DNA of 64,000 nt from Rhizobium sp. FKY42 (GTDB taxonomy: Bacteria; Pseudomonadota; Alphaproteobacteria; Rhizobiales; Rhizobiaceae), in assembly GCF_005222835.1 (NCBI RefSeq), contig NZ_STGA01000029.1, positions 124,001 through 188,000 on the forward strand. Direction: 5' to 3'. The first letter of the stretch is position 1. Every line of letters starts with the position of its first letter. The position numbers and the translations under genes are program-made. Below the pieces are notes generated by a model. It ran no database searches and was not told where the DNA came from. It saw only the letters and a list, made by a program, of their open reading frames with translations. Below are positions 1 through 9,612 of this stretch, one piece after another.

Positions 1-995
1 TTGTCGATGAGATCACCGGCCACCGTCGCATGCGGCGCAACCGAAAGGCAGACTGGACGCGCAGGCTGACGCAGGAGAACCGGCTGACCGTCGATGATCT
101 TATCTGGCCCATTTTCATCGTGCCAGGGACAAACATCGTTGATCCGATCAGGGCGATGCCAGGCGTGAACCGCATGAGTGTCGACAAGGCGGTGGAAGCG
201 CTGCGCGAGGCAGCCGACCTTGGCATTCCGGCCGTTGCCCCCTTTCCCGACATAGAAATGGAAAAGCGGGATCAGACAGGCTCACAGATCCTGGAGCGCG
301 ACAATCTCATCAATCAGTTCACCCGCGCCGTCAAACAGGCCGTTCCGAACATCGGCCTCATTACGGATGTGGCGCTCGATCCCTTTACCAGCCACGGACA
401 CGACGGAATTTTGCGCGACGGCATAATCATCAATGATGAAACCGTGGATCAGGTGTCGCGCGCCGCCGTCATGCAGGCCGATGCCGGTGCCGACATTATC
501 GCCCCATCGGAAATGATGGACGGGCGGATTGGCGCAATTCGCCGCGCACTGGATGCGGCAGGTCATCAGGATGTCGGCATCATGTCCTATGCCACGAAGT
601 TTTCTTCCGGCTTTTACGGCCCTTACCGCGAAGCCATCAACACCGGCGGCCTGCTGAAAGGCGACAAGAACAGCTATTACATCAGCCCAGCCAATGGCAC
701 CGAGGCACTGCGCGATGCCGCCCTCGATGTGGAAGAAGGCGCGGACATGCTGATGGTGAAGCCCGGCATCGCCTATCTCGATATCTGCTGGCGCATGAAG
801 GAAGCCTTTGGCCTTCCCACCTACGCCTATCAGGTTTCCGGTGAATATACGCAGATCAAGGCCGCTGCCATGAATGGCTGGATCGATGGCGAGCGCATCA
901 TGATGGAGACCCTGCTCTGCTTCAAGCGCGCGGGCTGTGACGGTATCCTGACCTATTTCGCGATGGAGGTCGCCAGGAAGCTCGCCCGGGCCTAA
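1..995 (+). CDS. hemB: Delta-aminolevulinic acid dehydratase (porphobilinogen synthase), 5' end outside window
   Basis: Condenses two 5-aminolevulinate molecules to porphobilinogen, the second step of tetrapyrrole synthesis, in the cytoplasm. The frame is open to the left edge and reads VDEITGHRR before the first in-window ATG at 30, which matches family sequence, so the true start lies upstream of the window. The two active-site lysines are visible in YATKFSSG and MLMVKPG. The metal site reads DVALDPFTSHGHDG, the aspartate-rich type of Mg-dependent alphaproteobacterial enzymes rather than the cysteine-rich zinc type. The next gene follows after about 78 bp on the same strand. Confidence 0.96.
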   Translation, partial: VDEITGHRRMRRNRKADWTRRLTQENRLTVDDLIWPIFIVPGTNIVDPIRAMPGVNRMSVDKAVEALREAADLGIPAVAPFPDIEMEKRDQTGSQILERDNLINQFTRAVKQAVPNIGLITDVALDPFTSHGHDGILRDGIIINDETVDQVSRAAVMQADAGADIIAPSEMMDGRIGAIRRALDAAGHQDVGIMSYATKFSSGFYGPYREAINTGGLLKGDKNSYYISPANGTEALRDAALDVEEGADMLMVKPGIAYLDICWRMKEAFGLPTYAYQVSGEYTQIKAAAMNGWIDGERIMMETLLCFKRAGCDGILTYFAMEVARKLARA

Positions 996-1073
996 CTCAA
1001 ACGACAGAGAAGCCATATTGCAGGTTTAACCAAGGCTTCCCATATCTGTTGCACCAACTGAGGGAGACCCTTG

Positions 1074-1532
1074 ATGTCGTTCGATAACAGCACTGTCGTT
1101 GCCGCACCGGAAGATTGGCGCGCTTACCGCGGCGTGCTGTCTCGCCGGATCTTCGCCTTCGTGATCGATTATATGCTGGTTCTGCTTCTGTGCATCCCGG
1201 CTGCGATCGTGGTGTTCTTCCTCGGCATCATCACCCTCGGGCTTGGCTTCTTTCTCTATCCGGCGCTCTTCGTCATCGTCGCACTGATCTATTTCGGCAT
1301 GACGCTCGGTGGTCGTTCGCAGGCCAGCCCCGGCATGCGGGCAGCGGGTATCGCGATGATGCGGGCCGACGGTCGTCGCCTGGATTTCATGACCGCAGTC
1401 GTTCATATGGTGCTTTTCTGGATCTTGAACTCGATCCTGACACCACTGATCCTGCTTGCAGGCCTTTTTACAGATCGCTCTCGTCTCGTGCACGATATGC
1501 TGCTCGGAACGGTGATTGTGCGTACGGTTTGA
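1074..1532 (+). CDS. RDD family membrane protein
   Basis: Small integral membrane protein of about 152 residues with a hydrophilic N-terminus and hydrophobic stretches at roughly residues 22-75 and 105-130. RDD-family hallmarks are present: an Arg-Asp pair in RRIFAFVIDY and a late Asp in HDMLLGT. ATG 1074 was preferred to the adjoining TTG at 1071 because AGGGAG at 1061-1066 is then 7 bp away. RDD proteins are generally of unclear function; some act in ion or solute transport. It lies between hemB and bpt, a neighbourhood I recall from Brucella and rhizobia. Confidence 0.85.
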   Translation: MSFDNSTVVAAPEDWRAYRGVLSRRIFAFVIDYMLVLLLCIPAAIVVFFLGIITLGLGFFLYPALFVIVALIYFGMTLGGRSQASPGMRAAGIAMMRADGRRLDFMTAVVHMVLFWILNSILTPLILLAGLFTDRSRLVHDMLLGTVIVRTV

Positions 1533-1646
1533 TCGCTTCAAGTTGTGCCGCTTCTGTTGACCTTTTGGGAAGTTGCGCCATGCTACTGATTCAGGCTCGG
1601 GAGGCGTTTGTGCCGACCGGACGTTAGCAAAGGTCAAGCTCTACGC

Positions 1647-2411
1647 ATGAATACCCAGGCAACGCCATCTCCTCAGTTCTATCTGACGGCACCGGCAGCC
1701 TGCCCGTATCTTGCGGGCGAGATGGAACGCAAGGTCTTCACGCACCTTGTTGGTCCTCGCGCCGCCGAGATGAACGACCTTTTGACCCAGGGCGGGTTTC
1801 GCCGCTCGCAAAACATTGCGTATCGTCCGGCCTGTGAAGGATGCAGGGCCTGCGTTTCTGTTCGTATTTTGGCCAACGAATTCGAGCCTAATCGAACCAT
1901 GCGCAAGGTATTGAGTGCGAATCGGGATCTTGTGGGGACAATGGTCCCGACCCAACCTTCGACCGAACAGTTCACCCTCTTTCGGCAATACCTTGATAGC
2001 CGTCATCAACGGGGCGGCATGTCGGATATGTCGGCGCTCGACTATGCGATCATGGTCGAAGATACCCACGTCAACACGCGCCTGGTGGAGTATCGCCGTC
2101 GCGTACCGGGCCAGGGCATCGGAGACAAGCCGCAGGGCGAACTCATCGGCGTGGCGCTGACCGATTTGATGAGCGACGGACTTTCCATGGTCTACTCGTT
2201 CTTCGATCCCGGAATGGAAAGACGTTCGCTTGGCACTTTCATCATTCTGGATCACATCAACCGCACGCGGCAGCTGGGTTTGCCGCATGTTTATCTTGGC
2301 TACTGGGTGAAAGGCTCAGCCAAGATGCACTACAAGACACGCTTTCAGCCGCAGGAGCATTTGACCCCGCGCGGCTGGGAACGGTATCTCGGCGAAATTG
2401 ACGAGGGTTGA
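1647..2411 (+). CDS. bpt: Aspartate/glutamate leucyltransferase (bacterial ATE-family, N-end rule)
   Basis: Transfers leucine from Leu-tRNA to N-terminal Asp or Glu of proteins, marking them for ClpS/ClpAP degradation. The 254-residue product has the N-terminal cysteine cluster [14 protein letters not shown] of ATE proteins and the C-terminal acetyltransferase-like half ending in [15 protein letters not shown] 1647 gives the family's normal N-terminus ([14 protein letters not shown]); the reading frame opens further upstream from a TTG but adds an atypical leader. The assignment as Bpt rather than Aat or Ate rests on length and family recognition. It converges on parC. Confidence 0.9.
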   Translation: MNTQATPSPQFYLTAPAACPYLAGEMERKVFTHLVGPRAAEMNDLLTQGGFRRSQNIAYRPACEGCRACVSVRILANEFEPNRTMRKVLSANRDLVGTMVPTQPSTEQFTLFRQYLDSRHQRGGMSDMSALDYAIMVEDTHVNTRLVEYRRRVPGQGIGDKPQGELIGVALTDLMSDGLSMVYSFFDPGMERRSLGTFIILDHINRTRQLGLPHVYLGYWVKGSAKMHYKTRFQPQEHLTPRGWERYLGEIDEG

Positions 2412-2482
2412 AGCAACACTCCAATTGACCGTGAGTGCAGAACCTGCGGCCACATCCGCCGCAAGATCTGCCTCAACCTATG

Positions 2483-4744
2483 TTACCCGCTGAATTTGCC
2501 ACTGCGCGGGAAACCCTTTGGCACGGAGCGTCCGGCCGTGGCTCGATCACCCAGCCATTCGATCAGTTCATCCTTGTTCTTGGAGAACATCCGTCCGGCG
2601 CTGTCTTCCCAGGTCAGACCATCAGCGATGGCAAAGCATTTAATGTCGGAAATTCCGCCGTCCTTGTAGCGCTGGAGACGTACGCCCTTGCCCCGGTTCA
2701 TTTCGGGCAATTGCGCCATCGGAAACACCAGCAGTTTCCGGTTTTCTCCCACGATCGCTACATGATCGCCGGTCACAGTGATCACCAGCTTTGCCTCATC
2801 AGGCATGGAAACATTCATGACCTGCTTGCCCTTGCGGGTATTCGCCACGAGTTCGGTTTCCGGCACGATGAAACCATTGCCCGCTGTAGAGGCCAGCAGC
2901 AGCTTGCGCGATGGGTCGTGAACGAAGGCCGTCAGCACATCCTGATCGTTTTCCATATCGACCATGATACGGATCGGTTCGCCGTGGCCGCGTCCGCCCG
3001 GCAGTTTGTCCGCCCCCAGCGTGTAGGCTTTTCCGCCGGTGGTCAGGAGCAGGATCTTGTCAGTCGTCTGCGCGGGGAAAGCAATCTTGAAGCCATCGCC
3101 TTCCTTGAACGTCAGGCCGGACGTATCACCGATATGACCTTTCAGCGCGCGAATCCAACCCTTCTGGGAAATGACGACCGTAATCGGTTCCTTCTCGATC
3201 ATGGCCTGCTGAATGGCTTCGATATCGGCCTCTGGCGCATCCGCAAACTGGGTCAGGCGCGCGAACGGCTTTCCTTTGCCCTTGGCAAAGTTTTTGCGAA
3301 CATCCTGAATCTCGTGCTCGATGACTTTCCACTGCTTGTCATCGGAGGCAAGCAGGGCGTCGATATCAGCCTTCTCTTTCGTGAGTTCGTCGAATTCCTT
3401 GCGGATCTCGAATTCTTCGAGCTTGCGCAGATTGCGCAGGCGCATGTTCAGGATGGCTTCGACTTGCACGTCGGTCAGCTGCCATTTGGCGACCATCACC
3501 GGCTTTGGTTCATCCTCCTCGCGAATGATGCGAATGACTTCATCCAGATTGAGGTAGGCGATCAACAGACCGCCGAGGATTTCCAGTCGACGCTCGATGG
3601 CGGCAAGGCGAAAGCGCGAGCGACGGATCAACACATCCTTGCGGTGCTGCAGCCATTCCAGCAGAACCTCGTTCAAGGCCATCACCTTGGGCACCTTGCC
3701 CATGGAAAGAACATTCATGTTCAACGGGAACCGGCTTTCCAGCTCCGTCAGACGGAAGAGCGATTCCATGAGGAGAGTGGCGTCGACCGTGCGGTTCTTT
3801 GGCACCAGCACAACGCGGATGTCTTCGGCCGACTCGTCGCGCACGTCCTCCAGCAGCGGAAGCTTGCGGGCAATGAGCAGTTCCGCGATCTTTTCGATCA
3901 GGCGGGACTTCTGCACCTGAAATGGAATTTCGGTGATGATGATCTGATAGCCGCCACGGCCAAGATCTTCCGTCTCCCATTTCGCGCGCACGCGAAAGCC
4001 GCCGCGACCGGTCTTGTAGGCCTCGATAATCGACTCGCGGCCATCGATGATGACACCCCCGGTCGGGAAATCCGGTCCTGGTACGAATTCGACAAGCTTT
4101 TCAACGGGCGCATCTGGGTGCTTGATGAGATGCAAAGCCGCGTCACAGAGTTCGTGGGCGTTGTGCGGCGGAATGGATGTTGCCATACCCACCGCGATTC
4201 CCGATGCGCCATTGGCCAGAAGGTTTGGGAAAGCGCCCGGCAGAACCGTCGGCTCTTCGTCTTCCTCGTTATAGGTGGCCCGAAAATCGACGGCGTCCTG
4301 ATCTACGCCTTCCAGCAACAGTGCCGCGACCTCGGTCATGCGGGCTTCGGTGTATCGATAGGCAGCTGCACTGTCGCCATCGATATTGCCGAAGTTGCCC
4401 TGGCCGTCGACCACTGGGTAACGCTGCGAAAAGTCCTGCGCCAGGCGCACCAGCGCATCATAGACCGACTGGTCGCCATGCGGATGGAATTTACCGATCA
4501 CATCACCGACAATACGCGCGCACTTCTTGAACGCTGAGTTGGGCCTGATCCCCATCTCGCTCATTGCGTGAATAATGCGACGATGCACCGGCTTCAGGCC
4601 GTCGCGCACGTCCGGCAGGGCGCGGTGCATGATTGTCGACAAGGCATAGGCGAGATAACGCTCCTCAAGGGCGGCCTTCAGGTCCACCGGCAGAATGTTA
4701 TCGCCGCCATCGTCGTCGGGCGGAGGAGTCAGATTTTTTCCCAT
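2483..4744 (-). CDS. parC: DNA topoisomerase IV subunit A
   Basis: Breakage-reunion subunit of the type II topoisomerase that decatenates replicated chromosomes; works with ParE, which is not in the window. 753 residues. The N-terminus has [11 protein letters not shown], the helix [11 protein letters not shown] of the quinolone-resistance region, and the catalytic tyrosine in AYRYTEARM. The C-terminal half carries GyrA/ParC beta-pinwheel repeats. At the position of the E. coli Ser80 of GDSACYE this protein has Gln (GDQSVYD), which I believe is usual for alphaproteobacterial ParC. The 700-residue open frame on the opposite strand is a shadow. Confidence 0.96.
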   Translation of the reverse strand: MGKNLTPPPDDDGGDNILPVDLKAALEERYLAYALSTIMHRALPDVRDGLKPVHRRIIHAMSEMGIRPNSAFKKCARIVGDVIGKFHPHGDQSVYDALVRLAQDFSQRYPVVDGQGNFGNIDGDSAAAYRYTEARMTEVAALLLEGVDQDAVDFRATYNEEDEEPTVLPGAFPNLLANGASGIAVGMATSIPPHNAHELCDAALHLIKHPDAPVEKLVEFVPGPDFPTGGVIIDGRESIIEAYKTGRGGFRVRAKWETEDLGRGGYQIIITEIPFQVQKSRLIEKIAELLIARKLPLLEDVRDESAEDIRVVLVPKNRTVDATLLMESLFRLTELESRFPLNMNVLSMGKVPKVMALNEVLLEWLQHRKDVLIRRSRFRLAAIERRLEILGGLLIAYLNLDEVIRIIREEDEPKPVMVAKWQLTDVQVEAILNMRLRNLRKLEEFEIRKEFDELTKEKADIDALLASDDKQWKVIEHEIQDVRKNFAKGKGKPFARLTQFADAPEADIEAIQQAMIEKEPITVVISQKGWIRALKGHIGDTSGLTFKEGDGFKIAFPAQTTDKILLLTTGGKAYTLGADKLPGGRGHGEPIRIMVDMENDQDVLTAFVHDPSRKLLLASTAGNGFIVPETELVANTRKGKQVMNVSMPDEAKLVITVTGDHVAIVGENRKLLVFPMAQLPEMNRGKGVRLQRYKDGGISDIKCFAIADGLTWEDSAGRMFSKNKDELIEWLGDRATAGRSVPKGFPRSGKFSG

Positions 4745-4928
4745 GACCCTTGACTATCGGAAAGCCTGATTCCCGGCAACAAAGCGATGCAATCGGCCTG
4801 TGGATGAGCACGAAGCAGCAATACGTCGGCCGCTGCTTTGTGTGGCCCATGGACCTTTTGAGCGGAGCGCATATAAAGGGCGGGAATCAGAGTTCAGTTT
4901 GCCATGCCGACCGCTGGAGGATCGCTTG

Positions 4929-6119
4929 ATGCTGCATATTCGTTCCAAACAAATTCTTCTCGTCGGGGCTGCACTGTGGCTTGTAGGTTCTCCCGCTTTT
5001 GCTCTCGACGGCGCCGACCTCATGAAGAAGCTGACAGCTGGATTCAATCTTCAGCCCGGTAATATCACTCCAGCATCAATTGACATCAACGGCTCCAACG
5101 TGACCCTGAAGGGCGTAACCGTCGGCGATACGAAGGGTGGCTCGCGTCTGAATATCGGCGACGTCCAGCTGACCGGCGTGAAAGATGCCAAGGGCGGCGG
5201 CTACACAGTTGAAAAGATGACGTTCGCCAATATCAATGCCAGCGAAGACAAGACAAAGATCACCGCAAAGGATCTCTACTTCGCGGGCCTTTACATCCCC
5301 GGCAATGCCAATGGCGACACTATCGATTCCCTGATGGTCTATGACGAAGCGCACAGTGGTCCAATCGAGGTTACCGTCGATGGCAAGCAGGTCGTTGCCG
5401 TTGCGGAGTCCAAGGTGACGACCGAACGCTCCGACGACAATTCCAGCTTGAGCTTCAGTGCTTCCGTGGATGGCGTAAAGGTCGATCTTTCGACCGTTGA
5501 CGATGCCAACGCCAAGGAAACCATCCAAAGCCTCGGCCTGACCAAGATCGATGGCACGATCACCATGGAAGGTGAATGGGAAGTTGGCTCCGGCACGATC
5601 GATATCACGGAATATGCCTTCGACTTCGCCAATATCGGCCGCCTCGACATGGCGATCAGCCTTTCAGGCTACACGCCGGGCTTCCTGAAGTCGCTAAGGG
5701 AAACCACCGCAGCAATGGAAGCCAATCCCAACAAGGAGGCGGCCCAGCAGGCTGCGGGTCTGGCCATGCTTGGACTTCTGCAGCAGTTGACGTTCAACAG
5801 CGCGCAGATCAGCTTCTCGGATGACGGTATCACCAAGCGATCCCTGAACTATGCAGGCAAGAGCCAGAATGTTTCGGGCGAACAAATGGCAATGATGCTC
5901 AAGGGCATGGTGCCGCTGGCAATGGCACAGGCCAACCTGCCAAAGCTTCAGAACGCCGTTTCCAGCGCAGTCAATGCCTACCTTGACAATCCTCAGAACA
6001 TCACGATCACGGCAGAGCCTGCGAATCCGGTTCCGCTTCCAATGATCATTGGCGCAGCGCAGGCGGCTCCGAACTCGCTCCCGGACATGCTGGGTGTTTC
6101 GATTTCAGCCAACGATTGA
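4929..6119 (+). CDS. Secreted protein of unknown function
   Basis: 396 residues with a Sec signal peptide at about 1-23 (hydrophobic LLVGAALWLVGSPAFA, cleavage after AFA). ATG 4929 is preceded by GGAGG at 4916-4920; the frame opens further upstream at 4800 but that leader has no signal sequence and overlaps the parC promoter region. The mature part is rich in Thr, Asp, Gly and Ala, with alternating beta-like segments (for example SLSFSASVDGVKVDLS) and no membrane anchor. I do not recognise a characterised family; it looks like a conserved periplasmic protein of Rhizobiales. It is followed by a strong intrinsic terminator, so it is probably a single-gene unit. Confidence 0.75.
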   Translation: MLHIRSKQILLVGAALWLVGSPAFALDGADLMKKLTAGFNLQPGNITPASIDINGSNVTLKGVTVGDTKGGSRLNIGDVQLTGVKDAKGGGYTVEKMTFANINASEDKTKITAKDLYFAGLYIPGNANGDTIDSLMVYDEAHSGPIEVTVDGKQVVAVAESKVTTERSDDNSSLSFSASVDGVKVDLSTVDDANAKETIQSLGLTKIDGTITMEGEWEVGSGTIDITEYAFDFANIGRLDMAISLSGYTPGFLKSLRETTAAMEANPNKEAAQQAAGLAMLGLLQQLTFNSAQISFSDDGITKRSLNYAGKSQNVSGEQMAMMLKGMVPLAMAQANLPKLQNAVSSAVNAYLDNPQNITITAEPANPVPLPMIIGAAQAAPNSLPDMLGVSISAND

Positions 6120-6146
6120 GCGTCGTCGCGCAACCTTTTGGTCCTC

Positions 6147-6179
6147 AATGGCGCCGATTGCTGATCGGCGCCATTTTTT
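6147..6179 (+). terminator. Rho-independent terminator after the secreted protein gene
   Basis: Perfect 12-bp stem AATGGCGCCGAT (6147-6158) with ATCGGCGCCATT (6164-6175), a 5-nt loop, then a T run to 6179. It lies 28 bp after the stop codon of the upstream gene and just before the convergent GGDEF-EAL gene. Confidence 0.9.
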
Positions 6180-6189
6180 ATGAGAAACG

Positions 6190-8283
6190 TCAGATCCCTG
6201 CTGCGATAAAATGATCGTCATCCAGATCTATCTTCGAAAACTGTAGATTGCTGTTGCGCGCGAGTTTTTCCGCGCAAGCCGCCGGAAGGGGCGCTCCGTA
6301 AAGGTAGCCTTGCAATTCCTGAACGCCATGGGAGCGAACCCATTCCGCGACGGTTTCGTTCTCGATGCCTTCCGCTACGATCGTCACCTGCATGAGCTTG
6401 CACATGGCAATCACAAGCCGGACCATTTCCTCATTTTTCGGAAGTTGCGAAACAAGGCTTCGGTCGATCTTGATGCAATCGACTGCCAGCTCGTTCAGTC
6501 GGGCAATATTGGAATAACCGGTTCCGAAATCGTCAATCGCAATACGCACGCCCAGCGCTCTGATTCTGTTTAGATTGTCCTGAACGACGGGATCACTGTC
6601 CGAAAACAGTGTCTCCGTCAATTCAAGCTCCAGGCGGTCAGGAGGGCAGGTATACCGGTTGAGGCAGTCTTCAACGACGGCGCTGAAGTCTGTTTCGCAA
6701 AGCTGACGCAAAGACAGATTGACGGACATAGTCAGATCGATGCCACTTCGTCGCCAATTCTCGCGTTGCTCGATTGCCTGCTCCAGAACGATGGTTCCGA
6801 TCTGATTGATGAGTCCGGCTTTTTCCGCAAGCGGGATAAAAGTGGACGGAGGCACCATTCCGAGCTTGGGATGTTTCCACCGTGCCAGCGCTTCCATTCC
6901 GATTATGCTTCCATCGACTGCGCTGACTCGAGGCTGGTAGAACGGAACGATCTGCCCATATCTGAGCCCATCCCGAAGACCGGTCAGCAGCTCGATCTCC
7001 TCTTCTCGTGCGCGGCTGAGCGCCTCGTTGTAGATGAAGACCTGGTTTCGTCCGGCAGCCTTAGCCTGATACATGGCAAGATCTGCGCGACGCATCAGCG
7101 TCTGGATATCAGTTCCATGATCGGGATAATGCGCAATTCCGATGCTTGGTGTCACCACGATCTGATGCCGGTCGCTTTCGACCGAAATCGACAACCTCTC
7201 CAGCACCCGGTCTGCGACCGACTTCACCCGGCATGGCATATCTTTGTGCTGAAACAACAAGAAGAGGAATTCATCGCCCGCCAGACGCACGACAATGTCG
7301 TCGTCGCTGCAGATTTCACGCAACCGCCGCGCGACATCCCGCAGCAGGTTATCTCCTTGCAGATGCCCCAGTGTGTCGTTGACTGTCTTGAACTGATCAA
7401 GATCGATGAAAAGCAGGCTGATGCGCGAACCCGTGTGCTCCGCCTTGGTTGCCAATTCCTCGAAGCGAATCGGCAGGCTCAGTCGATTGAAGAGGCCCGT
7501 CAGGGGATCATGATGCGCAAGCTTCTGCGCCAGAGCCTCCGCTTCCTTGAGTTCGGTGACGTCCGACTCGCTGAGGATGAGGGAGGGCGAGCCCGACACC
7601 GGGTCGAAGCAGGAACGCGCAATGAGTTCATGCCAGCGCTTTCCCTGAGCTGTGTAGACTTCAGCTATCAGCCTTGCCTCACCGCCACCATTCAATCGCT
7701 GCAACAGGGATTCGAAGTCTTGCGGATTGACGAAGCGATCACTGAGGGAGCCATACCGAATATCAAAGTCAGCTCTGGCAGCCGGGTTGCAGTAAAGCGT
7801 TCGCCCTTCGATCGTATGCAGAGAGATCATCAGATGGGTATGCAGCAGAACGTCTGCGCTGCGGATAGCCTCCGGCACCAGACTCATTTCGTCCCGCCCC
7901 TCGCAGAGCATGGCCATGCGTCCATCAGGTAGACGGAACCCACTGAAGCGGACCTGTAGCGGGCGGGGCACGCCACGGGGATACAGCGTCCACATTTCGG
8001 TGAAAACAGCATCCTTGTCGATGAAGTCCGACTGATACTGAAGAAGGCGCCGAGACACTGCGGGCGACATATTGTCTTTCATGCGCCGGGCGCGCAATTC
8101 CTCAAGGCTAATGGCGGCCCAGATTTCCAGCGCCATATCATTGCCCCAGACAACACGCCCTTCATCAATGTCGAAAATCCAGACTGCTGTTGAAAGCCGA
8201 TCAAGCAATTCGCCGCGCTGCCAGACAACGGGTTGCTCTTCGGCCTGAAGCGTCACTCTCTCTGCCGCACTCACCTTGGGCAT
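6190..8283 (-). CDS. PAS-GGDEF-EAL cyclic-di-GMP turnover protein
   Basis: 697 residues. Two PAS-like sensor segments occupy roughly residues 20-250, then a GGDEF domain (about 260-420) and an EAL domain (about 440-690). No membrane segment is visible, so it is cytoplasmic. The GGDEF signature reads AGDEF at about 335-339. The EAL domain has EALARW, ELTETLF, IDDFGTGYS, KIDRSLV, VAEGIE and QGYLYG, the set expected of an active phosphodiesterase. ATG 8283 was chosen because GGGAGG sits 7 bp upstream; the frame can extend to 8337 but would then overlap the preceding GST gene. Likely co-transcribed with that GST gene, 22 bp upstream. Net activity is inferred to be c-di-GMP hydrolysis. Confidence 0.93.
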   Translation of the reverse strand: MPKVSAAERVTLQAEEQPVVWQRGELLDRLSTAVWIFDIDEGRVVWGNDMALEIWAAISLEELRARRMKDNMSPAVSRRLLQYQSDFIDKDAVFTEMWTLYPRGVPRPLQVRFSGFRLPDGRMAMLCEGRDEMSLVPEAIRSADVLLHTHLMISLHTIEGRTLYCNPAARADFDIRYGSLSDRFVNPQDFESLLQRLNGGGEARLIAEVYTAQGKRWHELIARSCFDPVSGSPSLILSESDVTELKEAEALAQKLAHHDPLTGLFNRLSLPIRFEELATKAEHTGSRISLLFIDLDQFKTVNDTLGHLQGDNLLRDVARRLREICSDDDIVVRLAGDEFLFLLFQHKDMPCRVKSVADRVLERLSISVESDRHQIVVTPSIGIAHYPDHGTDIQTLMRRADLAMYQAKAAGRNQVFIYNEALSRAREEEIELLTGLRDGLRYGQIVPFYQPRVSAVDGSIIGMEALARWKHPKLGMVPPSTFIPLAEKAGLINQIGTIVLEQAIEQRENWRRSGIDLTMSVNLSLRQLCETDFSAVVEDCLNRYTCPPDRLELELTETLFSDSDPVVQDNLNRIRALGVRIAIDDFGTGYSNIARLNELAVDCIKIDRSLVSQLPKNEEMVRLVIAMCKLMQVTIVAEGIENETVAEWVRSHGVQELQGYLYGAPLPAACAEKLARNSNLQFSKIDLDDDHFIAAGI

Positions 8284-8305
8284 CCAGTGTCCTCCCTGTG
8301 CCGTT

Positions 8306-8950
8306 TTAGGCGAGACCCTGTGAGAAAGGGCGCGCATTGCTGCAGAGTTCAGCCAGAGGCCGGAACCGGGACGTGGAGGAAACGCGGTCGATCCACCGCT
8401 GAACCGCTGGGAATTCAGCCATGTCTATCCCTGCTTCGTGTGCCACGTGCACATAGCCGAAAACGGCGATATCCGTGATCCCGTAGCGCTCTCCCAGCAT
8501 AAAGCTGCTGTTACCCAGATGGGCCTCCAAGCCAGAGAGACCGCTTCTGGCCTTTTCCAACCAGACGGCAATATCGGCTTCCCTGCCCTGCCCAAGCTGC
8601 GGAGCGATGAAGGTGAGAAAACGGGCAGGTGAAATAAACGGCTCCAGCTTGGACTGCTCGAAGAACATCCACTGCAGGCTGCGCGCTCGTTCGACAGCCG
8701 TATCCGGCATTAGGTCGGAACCGTCCGCGATCAGCCAAAGCATCGCATTTGATTCACCAATGCCAACGCCACTCTTGGTGACGAGGTAAGGCACCTGTCC
8801 ACGGCTGTTTATCCGGAGATAGGCATCCGAACGGTGTTCCCCGCCCAAAAGGTTCACTTCGATGATATCCAGCTGATATCCGCAATGGGAAGCCGCCAGA
8901 TAAGGTTTGATGCAGTTTCCAGATCCCCTGGTGACGTAAAGATGATCCAT
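8306..8950 (-). CDS. Glutathione S-transferase family protein
   Basis: 214-residue cytosolic GST-fold protein. The N-terminal thioredoxin-like domain includes the cis-proline motif region GQVPYLV and the acidic-serine glutathione contact IGESNAM; the C-terminal helical domain contains the N-capping pattern GITDIAVFGY. Start 8950 has GGAGAG 3-8 bp upstream. It is first in a two-gene unit with the c-di-GMP protein, behind a perfect palindrome at 8966-8994. The substrate cannot be read from sequence. Confidence 0.88.
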   Translation of the reverse strand: MDHLYVTRGSGNCIKPYLAASHCGYQLDIIEVNLLGGEHRSDAYLRINSRGQVPYLVTKSGVGIGESNAMLWLIADGSDLMPDTAVERARSLQWMFFEQSKLEPFISPARFLTFIAPQLGQGREADIAVWLEKARSGLSGLEAHLGNSSFMLGERYGITDIAVFGYVHVAHEAGIDMAEFPAVQRWIDRVSSTSRFRPLAELCSNARPFSQGLA

Positions 8951-8965
8951 AAGCTCTCCAACCCA

Positions 8966-8994
8966 GATTTAATACAACGACGATGTATTAAATC
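8966..8994. promoter_or_regulatory. Dyad operator upstream of the GST / c-di-GMP operon
   Basis: Perfect 11-bp arms GATTTAATACA (8966-8976) and TGTATTAAATC (8984-8994) around a 7-bp centre, ending 15 bp before the GST start codon. Size and symmetry fit a TetR- or similar dimeric repressor site overlapping the promoter or 5' leader. No regulator gene is adjacent, so the binding protein would be encoded elsewhere. Confidence 0.65.
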
Positions 8995-9108
8995 TGTTGA
9001 GATTCCGTTGAAGAGATAAAGTTCATTCGAAATACAAATCGCCGCCCGATATGCGAATACTAATCACATTGCATAATATATTTATTCTTTATTAAGTATA
9101 ACTCTATG

Positions 9109-9140
9109 CCCGGCGTGAAACCAATTCAGTTCACGCCGGG
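9109..9140 (-). terminator. Hairpin just after the DUF1236 gene
   Basis: Perfect 11-bp stem CCCGGCGTGAA (9109-9119) with TTCACGCCGGG (9130-9140), 10-nt loop, 4 bp beyond the stop codon of the minus-strand gene. The sequence that follows on the minus strand is AT-rich but has no clean T run, so termination efficiency is uncertain. Confidence 0.55.
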
Positions 9141-9144
9141 AAGT

Positions 9145-9471
9145 TCAGATCAATCGAGAACCTGGATAACACGGCGCTCCCGGATCAACAACGACACGTC
9201 GCTCGTTCACGACTGTATAGGCGTAGTCAGTATAGCCATCAACGATATGGACATCAACATCCTGCGGCAGCACACGACCGACCAAGACGTCGCCTTGATA
9301 GGAAACGGACGGGACGCTCTGTTGCATGACGTGGGTCCGCACCTGCGCGGGCATTTCGCGAACGACGACCGCACCCGGCGGTGGCGGTTCGGATACGATC
9401 ACGGTGGATTGCGCGAAGGCGGCAGTCGACATGAAAAGGGTCGCAGATGCGACGATCATCGACTTCAACAT
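9145..9471 (-). CDS. Small secreted DUF1236-type protein
   Basis: 108 residues with a signal peptide of about 21 residues (MLKSMIVASATLFMSTAAFA, then QS). The mature part is valine- and proline-rich (EPPPPGAVVVREMP) and ends in the DUF1236-like segment VDVHIVDGYTDYAYTVVNER. Such proteins are common, often in several copies, in Rhizobiales envelopes; function unknown. It is a monocistronic unit between the GST operon and aspS, with its own 3' hairpin. Confidence 0.8.
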   Translation of the reverse strand: MLKSMIVASATLFMSTAAFAQSTVIVSEPPPPGAVVVREMPAQVRTHVMQQSVPSVSYQGDVLVGRVLPQDVDVHIVDGYTDYAYTVVNERRVVVDPGAPCYPGSRLI

Positions 9472-9553
9472 TCCAATTCACCCTGTGTTTGTTCTGCCAG
9501 ACAACACCGGGCTGGTGACTTGGTTCCCTCGCGATGGACCCATCGGCGGATAA

Positions 9554-9589
9554 ACAAAAACGCCGCCGCTTTCTACAAGCGGCGGCGTT
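9554..9589 (-). terminator. Rho-independent terminator of aspS
   Basis: 13-bp perfect stem AACGCCGCCGCTT (9559-9571) with AAGCGGCGGCGTT (9577-9589), 5-nt loop. On the minus strand it is followed by TTTTTG, and it lies 23 bp past the aspS stop codon. Confidence 0.9.
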
Positions 9590-9612
9590 GAAGACGATAA
9601 TCAGCCTGACGA

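Noticed and set aside
282..1016. 244-residue open frame opposite hemB
   Set aside because: Shadow of hemB; no homologous pattern.
2435..4537. 700-residue open frame opposite parC
   Set aside because: Its product has the low-similarity, His/Gln/Arg-rich composition of an antisense shadow, and it lies wholly over a complete, well-recognised parC.
6766..7932. 388-residue open frame opposite the GGDEF-EAL gene
   Set aside because: Antisense shadow of a gene with a full set of catalytic motifs; no motif or ribosome binding site of its own.
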